Assembly: GCA_038727705.1 (NCBI GenBank)
Contig: JAVYVJ010000002.1
Coordinates: 176,012-240,011, forward strand
Source: Zestosphaera sp.
Lineage (GTDB): Archaea; Thermoproteota; Thermoprotei_A; Sulfolobales; NBVN01
DNA: 64,000 bases
Direction of reading: 5' to 3'
A model generated the notes under the pieces. That model was given only the letters and a program-made list of their open reading frames with translations, did no database searches and had not been told where the DNA came from. Made by a program: the position numbers and the translations under genes. This document shows, piece after piece, positions 42,776 to 50,695 of this stretch (position 1 is the first letter of the stretch; every line of letters starts with the position of its first letter).

Positions 42776-44224
42776 ATGGACAACGTCATACTGGTCGAGG
42801 CGCTTAGAGCCTTGATCTACGTGTTGCTCATAGCTCCCGGAGTTGTGATTATGTTCATCCATAGCATCATTTTCTTCACGGGCCGGAGCCCCCGCGCTGC
42901 GGACCCGGCGCCTGCAACACATGTCGGGGGCTCTGGACATGGCGTCAGCATAGTGATTCCCGTCAAGAACGAGCCTGAACACATAATCGTGGAACTAGTG
43001 GAGAACCTTGGCGAGGGCCTTAAGGAATCGAGTCTGGACTACGAGATCATTATAATAAGCGACGACCCGCCCGACAGCGTAGCAGGCGTTAAGAGGAGGT
43101 GTGAGGACCTCGCCTTGAGGCTGGGGCTCAAGGACTTCCGCTTCATAGTTAGGACTGAAGGACCTAAGGGCAGGGCTGGGGCATTAAATTATGGAGTCCT
43201 CAACTCCGCCTACGACTTACTGCTCTTCCTAGACGCTGACTCGAGGCTTGAGAGGACGACGATACCGGAGCTCATTTCATGTGTTGAGTCGGGTTACGAT
43301 GCGTGTGTTGGCAGGTGGGCCGGCTACACTTACAGAAACACTAAGTTGGGTCTGGCTCTACTGCTCAGCATGAAGTACGTCGTGGACACACTGTATAGGG
43401 GGAGGTTCAACGCAGGGCTGATGATATTCCCTCTCGGGACAGGCACCATCTACAGGAAGGACGCGTTGTTGAAGGCTGGTTTGTGGGAGCCCGACGTCAT
43501 TCAGGATGACATGTACATGGGGGCTAAACTCCACAGCATGGGCTACACTATAGGCTTCACGGAGAAAGCCGTAGTGAGGGTCTCGGTCCCCTCAAGTCTC
43601 AAGGCATTCATAGTGCAGCAGTGTAGGTGGTCCTACGGCGCCATAGAAACGCTGAGGAAGGGTTATGTCAGGCATACACTACGGAGGGTTGCAGTGAAGG
43701 ACTTGCTGAAGGCCGTTGAGGGCCTGGTCTTCTTCCTTCAGTACCTGCCCTTGGCCGGGTTAGCCCTCTCCCTCTTGCTGATACCGGCGCTCTCACTGAT
43801 TCTTCGAGACGACATAATGAACTTGAATCCATACCCGCTGGTAATCTTCGGACTGACGCTATTCGCCTACGGCTTAAGCATCTATAAATCGATCAGGGAG
43901 CTGAGCCTGCCTAGAATAAGGATACTGAGGAGCATGGGCTCCATAGCCGCCTTCTCAACGTCCATCTCACCGTACATACTGCATCACTCCCTTAAAGCCC
44001 TGCTCAACAACAAGATCGTGTATGTAGTCACCCCTAAAGGAAGCAGGGAGTACAACATAGGGGGGCCGTCTGGGATGGTGTTGTTTTCCGCATACCTAAC
44101 TTTTATGGTCGTAGCTAACCTGCTCCTAAGCAACTACTACACATCCCTGTGGTTGCTCACATTCATAGTAGCAACGGCATACACGTTGCTGAACGCTGAG
44201 AAAGCCCCCACACTAACCCCCTAG
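42776..44224 (+). CDS. Family 2 membrane glycosyltransferase
   Basis: 482 residues. An N-terminal membrane helix (8-33), a cytoplasmic GT-A domain with VSIVIPVKNE, the DXD motif LFLDADSR (about 150), IQDDMYMG (about 240) and QQCRW (about 283), then four or more C-terminal helices. The D, DXD, D and Q-x-x-R-W pattern marks a processive-type beta-glycosyltransferase such as those making polysaccharide or glycolipid. ATG 42776 follows GGAG; a TATA-like CATTAATAAG (42731-42740) fits. Substrate unknown. Confidence 0.83.
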   Translation: MDNVILVEALRALIYVLLIAPGVVIMFIHSIIFFTGRSPRAADPAPATHVGGSGHGVSIVIPVKNEPEHIIVELVENLGEGLKESSLDYEIIIISDDPPDSVAGVKRRCEDLALRLGLKDFRFIVRTEGPKGRAGALNYGVLNSAYDLLLFLDADSRLERTTIPELISCVESGYDACVGRWAGYTYRNTKLGLALLLSMKYVVDTLYRGRFNAGLMIFPLGTGTIYRKDALLKAGLWEPDVIQDDMYMGAKLHSMGYTIGFTEKAVVRVSVPSSLKAFIVQQCRWSYGAIETLRKGYVRHTLRRVAVKDLLKAVEGLVFFLQYLPLAGLALSLLLIPALSLILRDDIMNLNPYPLVIFGLTLFAYGLSIYKSIRELSLPRIRILRSMGSIAAFSTSISPYILHHSLKALLNNKIVYVVTPKGSREYNIGGPSGMVLFSAYLTFMVVANLLLSNYYTSLWLLTFIVATAYTLLNAEKAPTLTP

Positions 44225-44511
44225 GGCCTCTCACTTCCGAGGACTCCCCCCACGAGCGCAACACCTTTCATTCAGCCACGTCGGTTAACTGCTCAAGGAC
44301 TCAAACCACCTGTTAGGATGGTTTAAACCGACCCGTAAAATGCTGTGGGATTAAAGACTTGCAAGCGTTGTTACCGTCACGCGCGCATTTTAATGCTGGC
44401 ACTCTGCAACTATCGTTAATCCCATAGACCTTCAGGAGTTTCTGATTTTACATCGATGACGCTAGTGGGCGTGAAGCAGAAATATATCACCATGATGGCT
44501 AATTGTATTGG
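44225..44511. other. 287-bp intergenic region with the HD gene promoter
   Basis: No gene recognised. AAATATATC near 44481-44489 is the likely TATA box. A 9-bp inverted repeat TGGGATTAA/TTAATCCCA (44346-44354, 44416-44424) is too far apart to be judged. Confidence 0.4.
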
Positions 44512-45312
44512 GTGTTGGAAGTGGTGACGGTAGGGCCTACGTTGGTGCTTGAGCATGTCGGGTCTTCCGAGTTGTTGCGGAGGGCGTACGAGTTCCTTGA
44601 GCAGGATGAGGAAGTTCAAACCATGATAAAGATGTCCAACATTATGGCTGTCAGCCGCCTGAAGTACAACGACCACGGGGTAGTGCATTCGAGGATAGTG
44701 TCGGGCTCTGCACTGGAACTCCTTAAGATATTGCTTGATGTTGGTTTGAAGCCTTCGACGCTTACATACGGCACCGTAAAGACTGTGGAGGAGGCTAAGC
44801 TAGTGGTTCTTACGGCTGCGTATCTTCACGATATAGGGAACTCAGTACACAGGTCGGGGCATGAGTACGTTGGGGCGTTGTTGGCTAAGGATATAATTGA
44901 TAGGATGCTACGTGAGGTAGCGGGCGGATTAAGCCTGAGCTCTAGATGTATGTTGAGGCATGAGATTATGCACGCGATCTACACCACTGAAACTAGTACT
45001 AGAGCGCTTACGGTCGAGGCCGGCATAGTTAAAGTGGCCGACGGGACTGACATGGCTGAGGGGAGGGCTAGGATACCCTACAGGATGGGTAAGCTGGACA
45101 TGCACTCAGTCTCGGCGACAAGCGTGAAGAAGGTCGAGTTGAGTAGGGGATCTCAAGCGACTGCCAGAATAGATGTGTACATGACTGACTCGGCAGGACT
45201 TTTCCAGATAGAGGCTGTGTTGAAACCCAAGATACTTACAAGCGGTTTCGAGAAGTATTTGGAGGTCTTCATCAACGTCAACGGCAAGGAGATCAGAGTG
45301 TACCCGGACTGA
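44512..45312 (+). CDS. HD-domain phosphohydrolase
   Basis: 266 residues. Metal ligands of the HD superfamily: NDHGVVHSR (His), AAYLHDIGNSVHR (His-Asp), RHEIMHAIY and KVADGTDM (Asp). A beta-rich C-terminal domain follows from about 190. It may act on nucleotides. The N-terminus is uncertain: TATA-based transcription start near 44511 favours a leaderless GTG 44512; TTG 44503 or GTG 44521 are alternatives. HtpX follows 46 bp downstream. Confidence 0.78.
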   Translation: MLEVVTVGPTLVLEHVGSSELLRRAYEFLEQDEEVQTMIKMSNIMAVSRLKYNDHGVVHSRIVSGSALELLKILLDVGLKPSTLTYGTVKTVEEAKLVVLTAAYLHDIGNSVHRSGHEYVGALLAKDIIDRMLREVAGGLSLSSRCMLRHEIMHAIYTTETSTRALTVEAGIVKVADGTDMAEGRARIPYRMGKLDMHSVSATSVKKVELSRGSQATARIDVYMTDSAGLFQIEAVLKPKILTSGFEKYLEVFINVNGKEIRVYPD

Positions 45313-45358
45313 AGATTGCTTAAAAACTTGTTAGGGACTAATGTAGTGGGTGGGTGAA

Positions 45359-46369
45359 ATGATATCCTTAACTAAGTTAAGGGTCTCTATGATCGGCTCC
45401 ATAGCGCTGGTCATAGGTATCTCGACGCTGATCCTGACCGTCGTCTTATCGTTGCTCACGTACGACTACGACGTGAGCGCGTCGTCCGTGCTGATGCTAT
45501 CCCTCGGGTTCGTAGTCGGTATTCACTTCATCCAGTGGTTGGTGAGTCCCTGGATCATCGAGTCACTCTATAAAGTCAAGCCAGTCAGCTCCGCGGGCGA
45601 GGCATGGGTCTCCGAAGTCGTTGAGAGGGTTGCTAAGGCGTCAGGCCTTAGGAGCGTGCCGAAGGCGATGATCTCCGAGATAGGGGTACCTAACGCCTTC
45701 GCGTACGGCAACGTCTTAAGCGGCCATAAAGTTGCCGTGACGCGCGGCTTGATAGAGAACCTACCTCGCGATGAAGTTGAGGCGGTCATAGCGCATGAAG
45801 TGGGTCACATTAAGCATAGGGACGTTGAGATAATGATGATCATAAGCATATTGCCGGCCCTGATCTACTGGCTTGGAAGACTGCTTCTTTACTCAGGCTT
45901 CTTCACGTCAGGGCGCAGTAGGGACAGAGGCTCAGCACCTATCCTGGCAGTGCTTGCAGGAATGGCCCTCGTGGCCGTATCGTTTCTGACGAATCTCGCT
46001 GTCTTATACATAAGTAGGCTTAGAGAGCACTATGCGGACACCAACGCAGTGCTCACGGTCCCTGAGGGCGGGAGGAGGTTGCAGAGGGCTCTGGCTAGGA
46101 TCTTAGTGGCTTCAGGGAGTATAAAGAGATTCAGTCCGGCTGCAGTCAAGGACGCCACTAAGCTTAAGGCTCTGCTAATCTCGGATCCAGAGGTTGGGCT
46201 AGGCTCCTTAAGGACGTACAACATAGATGAGATTGTTGAGTGGATTAAATCGCAGCGGAGCTTATCTCCAGCAGAGGTGTTTTCAACGCACCCGGACCCC
46301 GCTAAGAGGCTGAGGTTCATAGAGAGTTTGGAGAGGGAAGTCGCTAGACGCACATTAATTCGAGTTTGA
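45359..46369 (+). CDS. htpX: HtpX-like membrane zinc protease (M48)
   Basis: 336 residues. Membrane helices at about 12-35 and 42-65 precede the metalloprotease motif AVIAHEVGHIKHRD (HExxH near residue 143), two further helices, and the third zinc ligand Glu in RLREHYADTNA. HtpX degrades misfolded membrane proteins. The last 26 bp overlap the convergent serK gene. ATG 45359 follows GGTGGGTG. Confidence 0.9.
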   Translation: MISLTKLRVSMIGSIALVIGISTLILTVVLSLLTYDYDVSASSVLMLSLGFVVGIHFIQWLVSPWIIESLYKVKPVSSAGEAWVSEVVERVAKASGLRSVPKAMISEIGVPNAFAYGNVLSGHKVAVTRGLIENLPRDEVEAVIAHEVGHIKHRDVEIMMIISILPALIYWLGRLLLYSGFFTSGRSRDRGSAPILAVLAGMALVAVSFLTNLAVLYISRLREHYADTNAVLTVPEGGRRLQRALARILVASGSIKRFSPAAVKDATKLKALLISDPEVGLGSLRTYNIDEIVEWIKSQRSLSPAEVFSTHPDPAKRLRFIESLEREVARRTLIRV

Positions 46370-47105
46370 CATAGTCTTTAGCGGGTATGAAAGGCAACAC
46401 GTGTCTCGTCGTTTTAGGCGGATAGACGTTACCCTCTCTCACGTAGCTTATAACTTCCGCCTTAGTGTAGGGTTTTCTGAGTAAGATGTAATCTATCTCG
46501 CCTTTAGCGAGGTCTTCTGCGGCATCGGATACTAGACCATACCACACTAGCTTTATTAAGTTCTTCACAGCCAGGACGTCAAGCACCCTTAGAACCCTCC
46601 TTTGAGCCTCCACATCGCCCTCAACGTACATGCACTCCTCAAGTTTGCTGAGGATGACGAAGGCTTTCCCGATAAGGTCCTCATCACTTAATGAGTATAT
46701 CTTCAAGTCGCAGTCACTTATGGTTAGGCCGGACCTTCGTAGCTCACTAATGAGCGGCTCGCTGCTTCCTGAGAATGCTGGGTACCACGTGTAAACCCTG
46801 ACTCTCGGGTCGAAGTAGTCTATGACGACGGATGGGATCTTCCTGCAGCCTAGCTTCTTGAGTGCCGCCCACCTATGATGCCCGTCAACTATCAAGTACT
46901 TGGTGCTACCCGGTATCGGAGCCACCACTATGGGCATGTCCAGCGCTCTAAGCTCCTCTATCTTCCTCGCTATATCGTTTAACCTCTCAGTGACTATCTC
47001 CTCATGAGGTAGGAGTAGGTCGACATCCAGTAACAAGTACTTAACTCGAAGAACCGGGATATCGTACTTAGGTATCCTCACCCTCACTTTCTCTTCTGAT
47101 GACAA
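46344..47105 (-). CDS. serK: ADP-dependent serine kinase SerK (ParB/Srx fold)
   Basis: 253 residues. Makes O-phosphoserine from free serine in the archaeal SerK family (first shown in Thermococcus). Shared features: PKYDIPVLRVKY at the N-terminus, PHEEIVTERL with the catalytic Glu, LIVDGHHRWAALKKLG (ParB box), VYTWYPAF, and the C-terminal TRHVLPFIP. Lies 32 bp behind serA in the same direction, so the three genes link serine, phosphoserine, phosphohydroxypyruvate and 3-phosphoglycerate. Tail overlaps htpX. Confidence 0.88.
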   Translation of the reverse strand: MSSEEKVRVRIPKYDIPVLRVKYLLLDVDLLLPHEEIVTERLNDIARKIEELRALDMPIVVAPIPGSTKYLIVDGHHRWAALKKLGCRKIPSVVIDYFDPRVRVYTWYPAFSGSSEPLISELRRSGLTISDCDLKIYSLSDEDLIGKAFVILSKLEECMYVEGDVEAQRRVLRVLDVLAVKNLIKLVWYGLVSDAAEDLAKGEIDYILLRKPYTKAEVISYVREGNVYPPKTTRHVLPFIPAKDYVKLELMCV

Positions 47106-47137
47106 TAAGCAACCACCTTTACCGGTCAGCCGCTACA

Positions 47138-48067
47138 TCACTGCTTCATCGTCTTAAGTAACTCTAGAACCTTCCTAACAGCCTCGATGCCCGCCCTCTC
47201 CTGAGCCTCATCGGTAGAGGCCCCTATGTGGGGGGTTAGAACTACGTTCTCAAGCTTTGTTAGTGGGTGGTTTGGTGGTAGTGGTTCTTCTTCGTATACG
47301 TCTAGTCCTGCTCCTGCTATCCATCCTTCGTTTAGTGCTTTGATTAGTGCTTGGGTGTCTATGACTCCTCCCCTGGATGTGTTGATGAGCACGGCACTCC
47401 TCTTCATAAGCCTAAGCCTCCCCTCACCAATCAAATACCTAGTCTGAGGAGTGAGGGGGACGTGAAGCGTAACAACATCCGACTCCCTCAACAACGTGTC
47501 CAGATCAGTGTATGTAACACCCAACTCCTGCTCTGCCTGAGGGTCCAGTCTATAGGGGTCATAGTAGATAACCCTCATTCCAAAACCCTTAGTTGCTATC
47601 AATGCCACCTCCCTACCTATCCTTCCCAGCCCCACTACACCGAGTGTCTTCCCCTTGAGCTCGAAGCCCTCTGCCTCCTTCTTAACCCATTTGCCTTCCC
47701 TCATCTTTCTGTCGGAGTATGATATCCTCCTGGCCAGCGCGAGCGTTAAACCGAAAACAAGCTCTGCCACGCTTCTCGTTGGGGCTTCAGGAGTGTTAAT
47801 TACTTTAATCCCTCTTGCCTCGGCCGTCCTTACGTCTATGTTGTCTAACCCTACCCCTGCCCTAGCGATTATCTTGAGTTTCTTCGCACTGTTGATTACT
47901 TCTGCAGTAACTAGAGGCTTACTCCTCACGAACAGGACGTCGACGTCCTCCACCAGCTTAACCAACTCACTCTCGGAGGGGTACTCCCTGTATAGTATCT
48001 GGAACCCCGAGTCCTCGAGCATTCTGACTGCTTCCTTATGGATTGGAGCGGTGAGGAGTGCTTTCAT
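47138..48067 (-). CDS. serA: D-3-phosphoglycerate dehydrogenase
   Basis: 309 residues, short form without ACT domain. Rossmann LGVVGLGRIGREV, catalytic Arg in INTSRGGV, Glu in DVYEEEPLP and His in TPHIGAST. N-terminal AGVGLDNIDVRTAEARGI is typical of PGDH. Overlaps the start of the aminotransferase end by 4 bp (48064-48067). A 275-bp block is identical to the dehydrogenase at 20150-21163. ATG start. Confidence 0.88.
   Translation of the reverse strand: MKALLTAPIHKEAVRMLEDSGFQILYREYPSESELVKLVEDVDVLFVRSKPLVTAEVINSAKKLKIIARAGVGLDNIDVRTAEARGIKVINTPEAPTRSVAELVFGLTLALARRISYSDRKMREGKWVKKEAEGFELKGKTLGVVGLGRIGREVALIATKGFGMRVIYYDPYRLDPQAEQELGVTYTDLDTLLRESDVVTLHVPLTPQTRYLIGEGRLRLMKRSAVLINTSRGGVIDTQALIKALNEGWIAGAGLDVYEEEPLPPNHPLTKLENVVLTPHIGASTDEAQERAGIEAVRKVLELLKTMKQ
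47259..47533. repeat. 275-bp direct repeat shared with the dehydrogenase at 20150 (copy B)
   Basis: Identical to 20325-20599 (offset 26934). Covers the catalytic half of serA. A second 38-bp identical tract is at 47613-47650. Confidence 0.93.
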
Positions 48068-49230
48068 AACTTACTCACCCAGCCAAGCTCGGCCAGTACC
48101 TCCTTAATGACCCTCAGCAACTCCTCAATATACTCCATCGGCATGTATCCCATATGCCCTATCCTGAATGAGGTCTTCTTGAACTTCCCGTAGCCCGCAG
48201 CTATCTCGTAGCCTTTCTCACGAACTCTGCTGTAGACCTCGTACCCATCCACCCCTTCAGGGGCTTTGACTGACGTTATTGTGGGCGACTCGAAGCCCCT
48301 CCGAGCGAAGAGCTCAAGCCCTAGCTTGCGGACGCCCTCCCTGATGGCGTTGGCTCTCTCGGAATACAGTGAGAGCCAAGCGTGTTTCCCTCCGATCTCG
48401 TCGACTATTCGAAGCATGACGTTGAGTCCTATTATTTGAGGTATCGGAGGTGTTGAGGGGGTTGACCACTCCTTCTCCTGGTACTGCAGGTACTTAAGGA
48501 CGTCGAAGTACCAGCCCCTGTTGGAGATGGACTCCGCTCTCTTCAGGGCTTCCTTACTGAAAATACCGACCGCCAGGCCGGGCGGCACGCCGAAGGCCTT
48601 CTGGCTACTCGTAAAAGCAACGTCCAGGCCCCATTCATCGAATTTGATGTCCGCGGCACCCATGGCGGACACCGCGTCGACGAAGACCAGCTTCCCGTGA
48701 TCCTTAACAACCTTAGCCAACTCCCTTAACGGGTTTAGGACGCCGGTGCTGGTCTCGTTGTAGGTTATCGTCACAGCCTCGACCTCGGGGTGTCTCCTTA
48801 AAGCCTCGTCCAACTCTTCGGGTAGGACGGGTTCGCCGGCATTCTTCTCCAGAACGACAGCCCTCCTGCCGTTACTTTCGACAGCCTCTCTATATCTAGA
48901 GCCGAACTCCCCTATGATGGTGGTTAACACGCTGCCCTCAGCGGTTACGAAGTTCCTCACGCTGGCTTCCATGATTCCCGTTCCACTGCTGGGGAAGAGC
49001 AACACAACACTTTCCCCAGCCTCCACAAACTTTGCGAGCCTCTCGACCGTGTCTTTGTGAAGCGCCCTATACTCCTTAGACCTGTGGCTAAACATCTGAA
49101 GCTTCATGACCTCAAGAACTTCTGGGAAACACGCTACAGGCCCTGCAGTAAATAGCTTAAGAGGTTTGGGCCAGACAAGCTTGAACACCTCCTCAATCAC
49201 TCTCGTGTTGAGCGAACTCAAGGATTCCAC
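48064..49230 (-). CDS. Class V aminotransferase, phosphoserine/serine-type
   Basis: 388 residues, fold-type I PLP enzyme of the serine-pyruvate aminotransferase group. PLP lysine in TSSQKAFGVPPG, PLP-Asp in LVFVDAVSAMG, N-terminal FTAGPVACFPEVL and a C-terminal FRIGHMGYM arginine. In archaea without SerC such enzymes convert phosphohydroxypyruvate to phosphoserine. Operon order aminotransferase, serA, serK supports that role. ATG start. Confidence 0.85.
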   Translation of the reverse strand: MESLSSLNTRVIEEVFKLVWPKPLKLFTAGPVACFPEVLEVMKLQMFSHRSKEYRALHKDTVERLAKFVEAGESVVLLFPSSGTGIMEASVRNFVTAEGSVLTTIIGEFGSRYREAVESNGRRAVVLEKNAGEPVLPEELDEALRRHPEVEAVTITYNETSTGVLNPLRELAKVVKDHGKLVFVDAVSAMGAADIKFDEWGLDVAFTSSQKAFGVPPGLAVGIFSKEALKRAESISNRGWYFDVLKYLQYQEKEWSTPSTPPIPQIIGLNVMLRIVDEIGGKHAWLSLYSERANAIREGVRKLGLELFARRGFESPTITSVKAPEGVDGYEVYSRVREKGYEIAAGYGKFKKTSFRIGHMGYMPMEYIEELLRVIKEVLAELGWVSKL

Positions 49231-49333
49231 CGAAAGTAATATGATTGTAACTTAATAACTTTAGCACCTTGAGGTGAAGAAGCTTAGACCGTTTCAGATG
49301 GTTTGCCGATGAGGGGCTTTCGCTGTGAGACAG

Positions 49334-50680
49334 CTAACCTCTATACTTCCGTATGATTTTATTGAATATTTCAAGCCTTCTCCTAAGGATCTCATCCATC
49401 TTAGTGCTCAAACTTATTGGTTGCCCACCACCAAGAAGACATCCCCCAGGGCAGACCTCAAAGACTACCTTGTCACTCACCTCCTGATCACTTAGGGTTA
49501 GCTTCTTCAGTTCCTCCAACCCTACGACCTTACGCATCACGCTATGGTGAAGTGAAACTCCGTCAGGTTCCTCCCGATCTAGAACTCCATGATCTAAGCC
49601 TCCCATGAGTGCCTGTAGCTCTCTGGCAGTAATGACGTTTAGAGAAGTCCTCTTCCAGGATAGGCACTGAGTCACGTACACGACATCCGGAGGGAGTTTA
49701 GGAGGTGTTAAATCCATGTCCGCATTTGGAAGTAGCTTACTAAGCAGGACCTTCTCAGCCGGAGATCTGGGCAGTATTTTGGCTTTGCCGGACATACCTG
49801 ATTCATGCAGGCTCGAGTATATGACGACTCTCGAGAGTCCGAGGATCTTCATGGCCGAGATAACTTGCTCAGGCTCCAGGCACTCGGATTCCGCGAGCGC
49901 TGCAAGCGCTTCAGGCTCTATGTACGCGGTCGTTACAACGCCTTCCGTAATTCCGGTTAAGAAATTCTCTAAATCTAGTTTGAAGTTTATAGCACCTACG
50001 GGGCAGTAGGCAACGCACAGCCCGCAGTAGATGCAACCAACCTTCTCGAACGGCTCCTGATAAGGTGTGGATATGATTGAGTGTATACCTCTGTTCACGT
50101 AATTGAGGACCTTAGCGCCGGCTCTAGAGCATGCCTCCACACACCTACCGCAAACCACGCATTTAGAGCTGTCTACCTTAAGCAGAGGATCCTCAATCCT
50201 GAACGCAGTCCTCTCGACGTAGTTGAATCTCCCCCCTCCAACCCTAGTTAACCTCCCACCAAGCAACCCCTCTAGGAGGCTGACGACCTCGTTAGCGGAG
50301 ACCGGACAGCCGCGTACATAGTAATCGATTTTAACGTAATGTCCTACAGGCTTGGACGTGCTGAGTCGGAGTCTTGGATGCCTGTCAACCTCACTCACGC
50401 CGGCTTGAACCCCGCCAAGTAGCGCGCACGCGCCCACAGCCACGAGTATCTTCGATTTCCTTCTGGCCTCCGCCAACAGCTCTAAATCCCTGTCCGATAT
50501 TACTGAACCCTCGATTAGGGCCACATCGAATGATTGAACATCTCCTCTCACTCCGACTAGTGGCCAGTGGGCGATCTCGACCCTGTTCCTCTCCAGGAAG
50601 CTTAGGAAGGACTCGTCCACGAGGTTGTACTGACAACCGTCGCAACTTGAGAGGGGCACCACCGCTAACTTAACGCTCAA
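49334..50680 (-). CDS. Chimeric hydrogenase subunit: [NiFe] small-subunit N-half, two [4Fe-4S], degenerate [FeFe] H-domain
   Basis: 448 residues. (1) Residues 1-150: NuoB/[NiFe]-small fold with proximal-cluster Cys 13 and 16 (SSCDGCQ), 85 (GACALLGG) and 125 (RGCPVS). (2) Residues 165-230: bacterial ferredoxin with Cys 174/177/180/184 and 216/219/222/226. (3) Residues 250-430: homologous to the [FeFe]-hydrogenase H-domain. It keeps the MPCTAKK-like box as VTQCLSWK (Cys 339), ITARELQALM, and the last motif FEVCPGGCLLGGGQP (Cys 410, 414). The first H-cluster box (TSCCP) is missing; the segment before SPAEK is shortened. TTG 50680 follows a perfect GGAGGTGA. It would carry electrons between the NiFe site and the diaphorase; H-cluster binding is doubtful. 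Confidence 0.88.
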   Translation of the reverse strand: MSVKLAVVPLSSCDGCQYNLVDESFLSFLERNRVEIAHWPLVGVRGDVQSFDVALIEGSVISDRDLELLAEARRKSKILVAVGACALLGGVQAGVSEVDRHPRLRLSTSKPVGHYVKIDYYVRGCPVSANEVVSLLEGLLGGRLTRVGGGRFNYVERTAFRIEDPLLKVDSSKCVVCGRCVEACSRAGAKVLNYVNRGIHSIISTPYQEPFEKVGCIYCGLCVAYCPVGAINFKLDLENFLTGITEGVVTTAYIEPEALAALAESECLEPEQVISAMKILGLSRVVIYSSLHESGMSGKAKILPRSPAEKVLLSKLLPNADMDLTPPKLPPDVVYVTQCLSWKRTSLNVITARELQALMGGLDHGVLDREEPDGVSLHHSVMRKVVGLEELKKLTLSDQEVSDKVVFEVCPGGCLLGGGQPISLSTKMDEILRRRLEIFNKIIRKYRG

Positions 50681-50687
50681 CCAAGCT

Positions 50688-50695
50688 TCACCTCC
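50688..50695 (-). promoter_or_regulatory. Strong ribosome binding site of the chimeric small subunit
   Basis: GGAGGTGA, 7 nt before TTG 50680, overlapping the stop of the large-subunit gene. It decides the start and makes ATG 50704 (17 bp overlap) unlikely. Confidence 0.8.

Noticed and set aside
44346-44424. 9-bp inverted repeat TGGGATTAA/TTAATCCCA
   Set aside because: Arms are 61 bp apart and could arise by chance.
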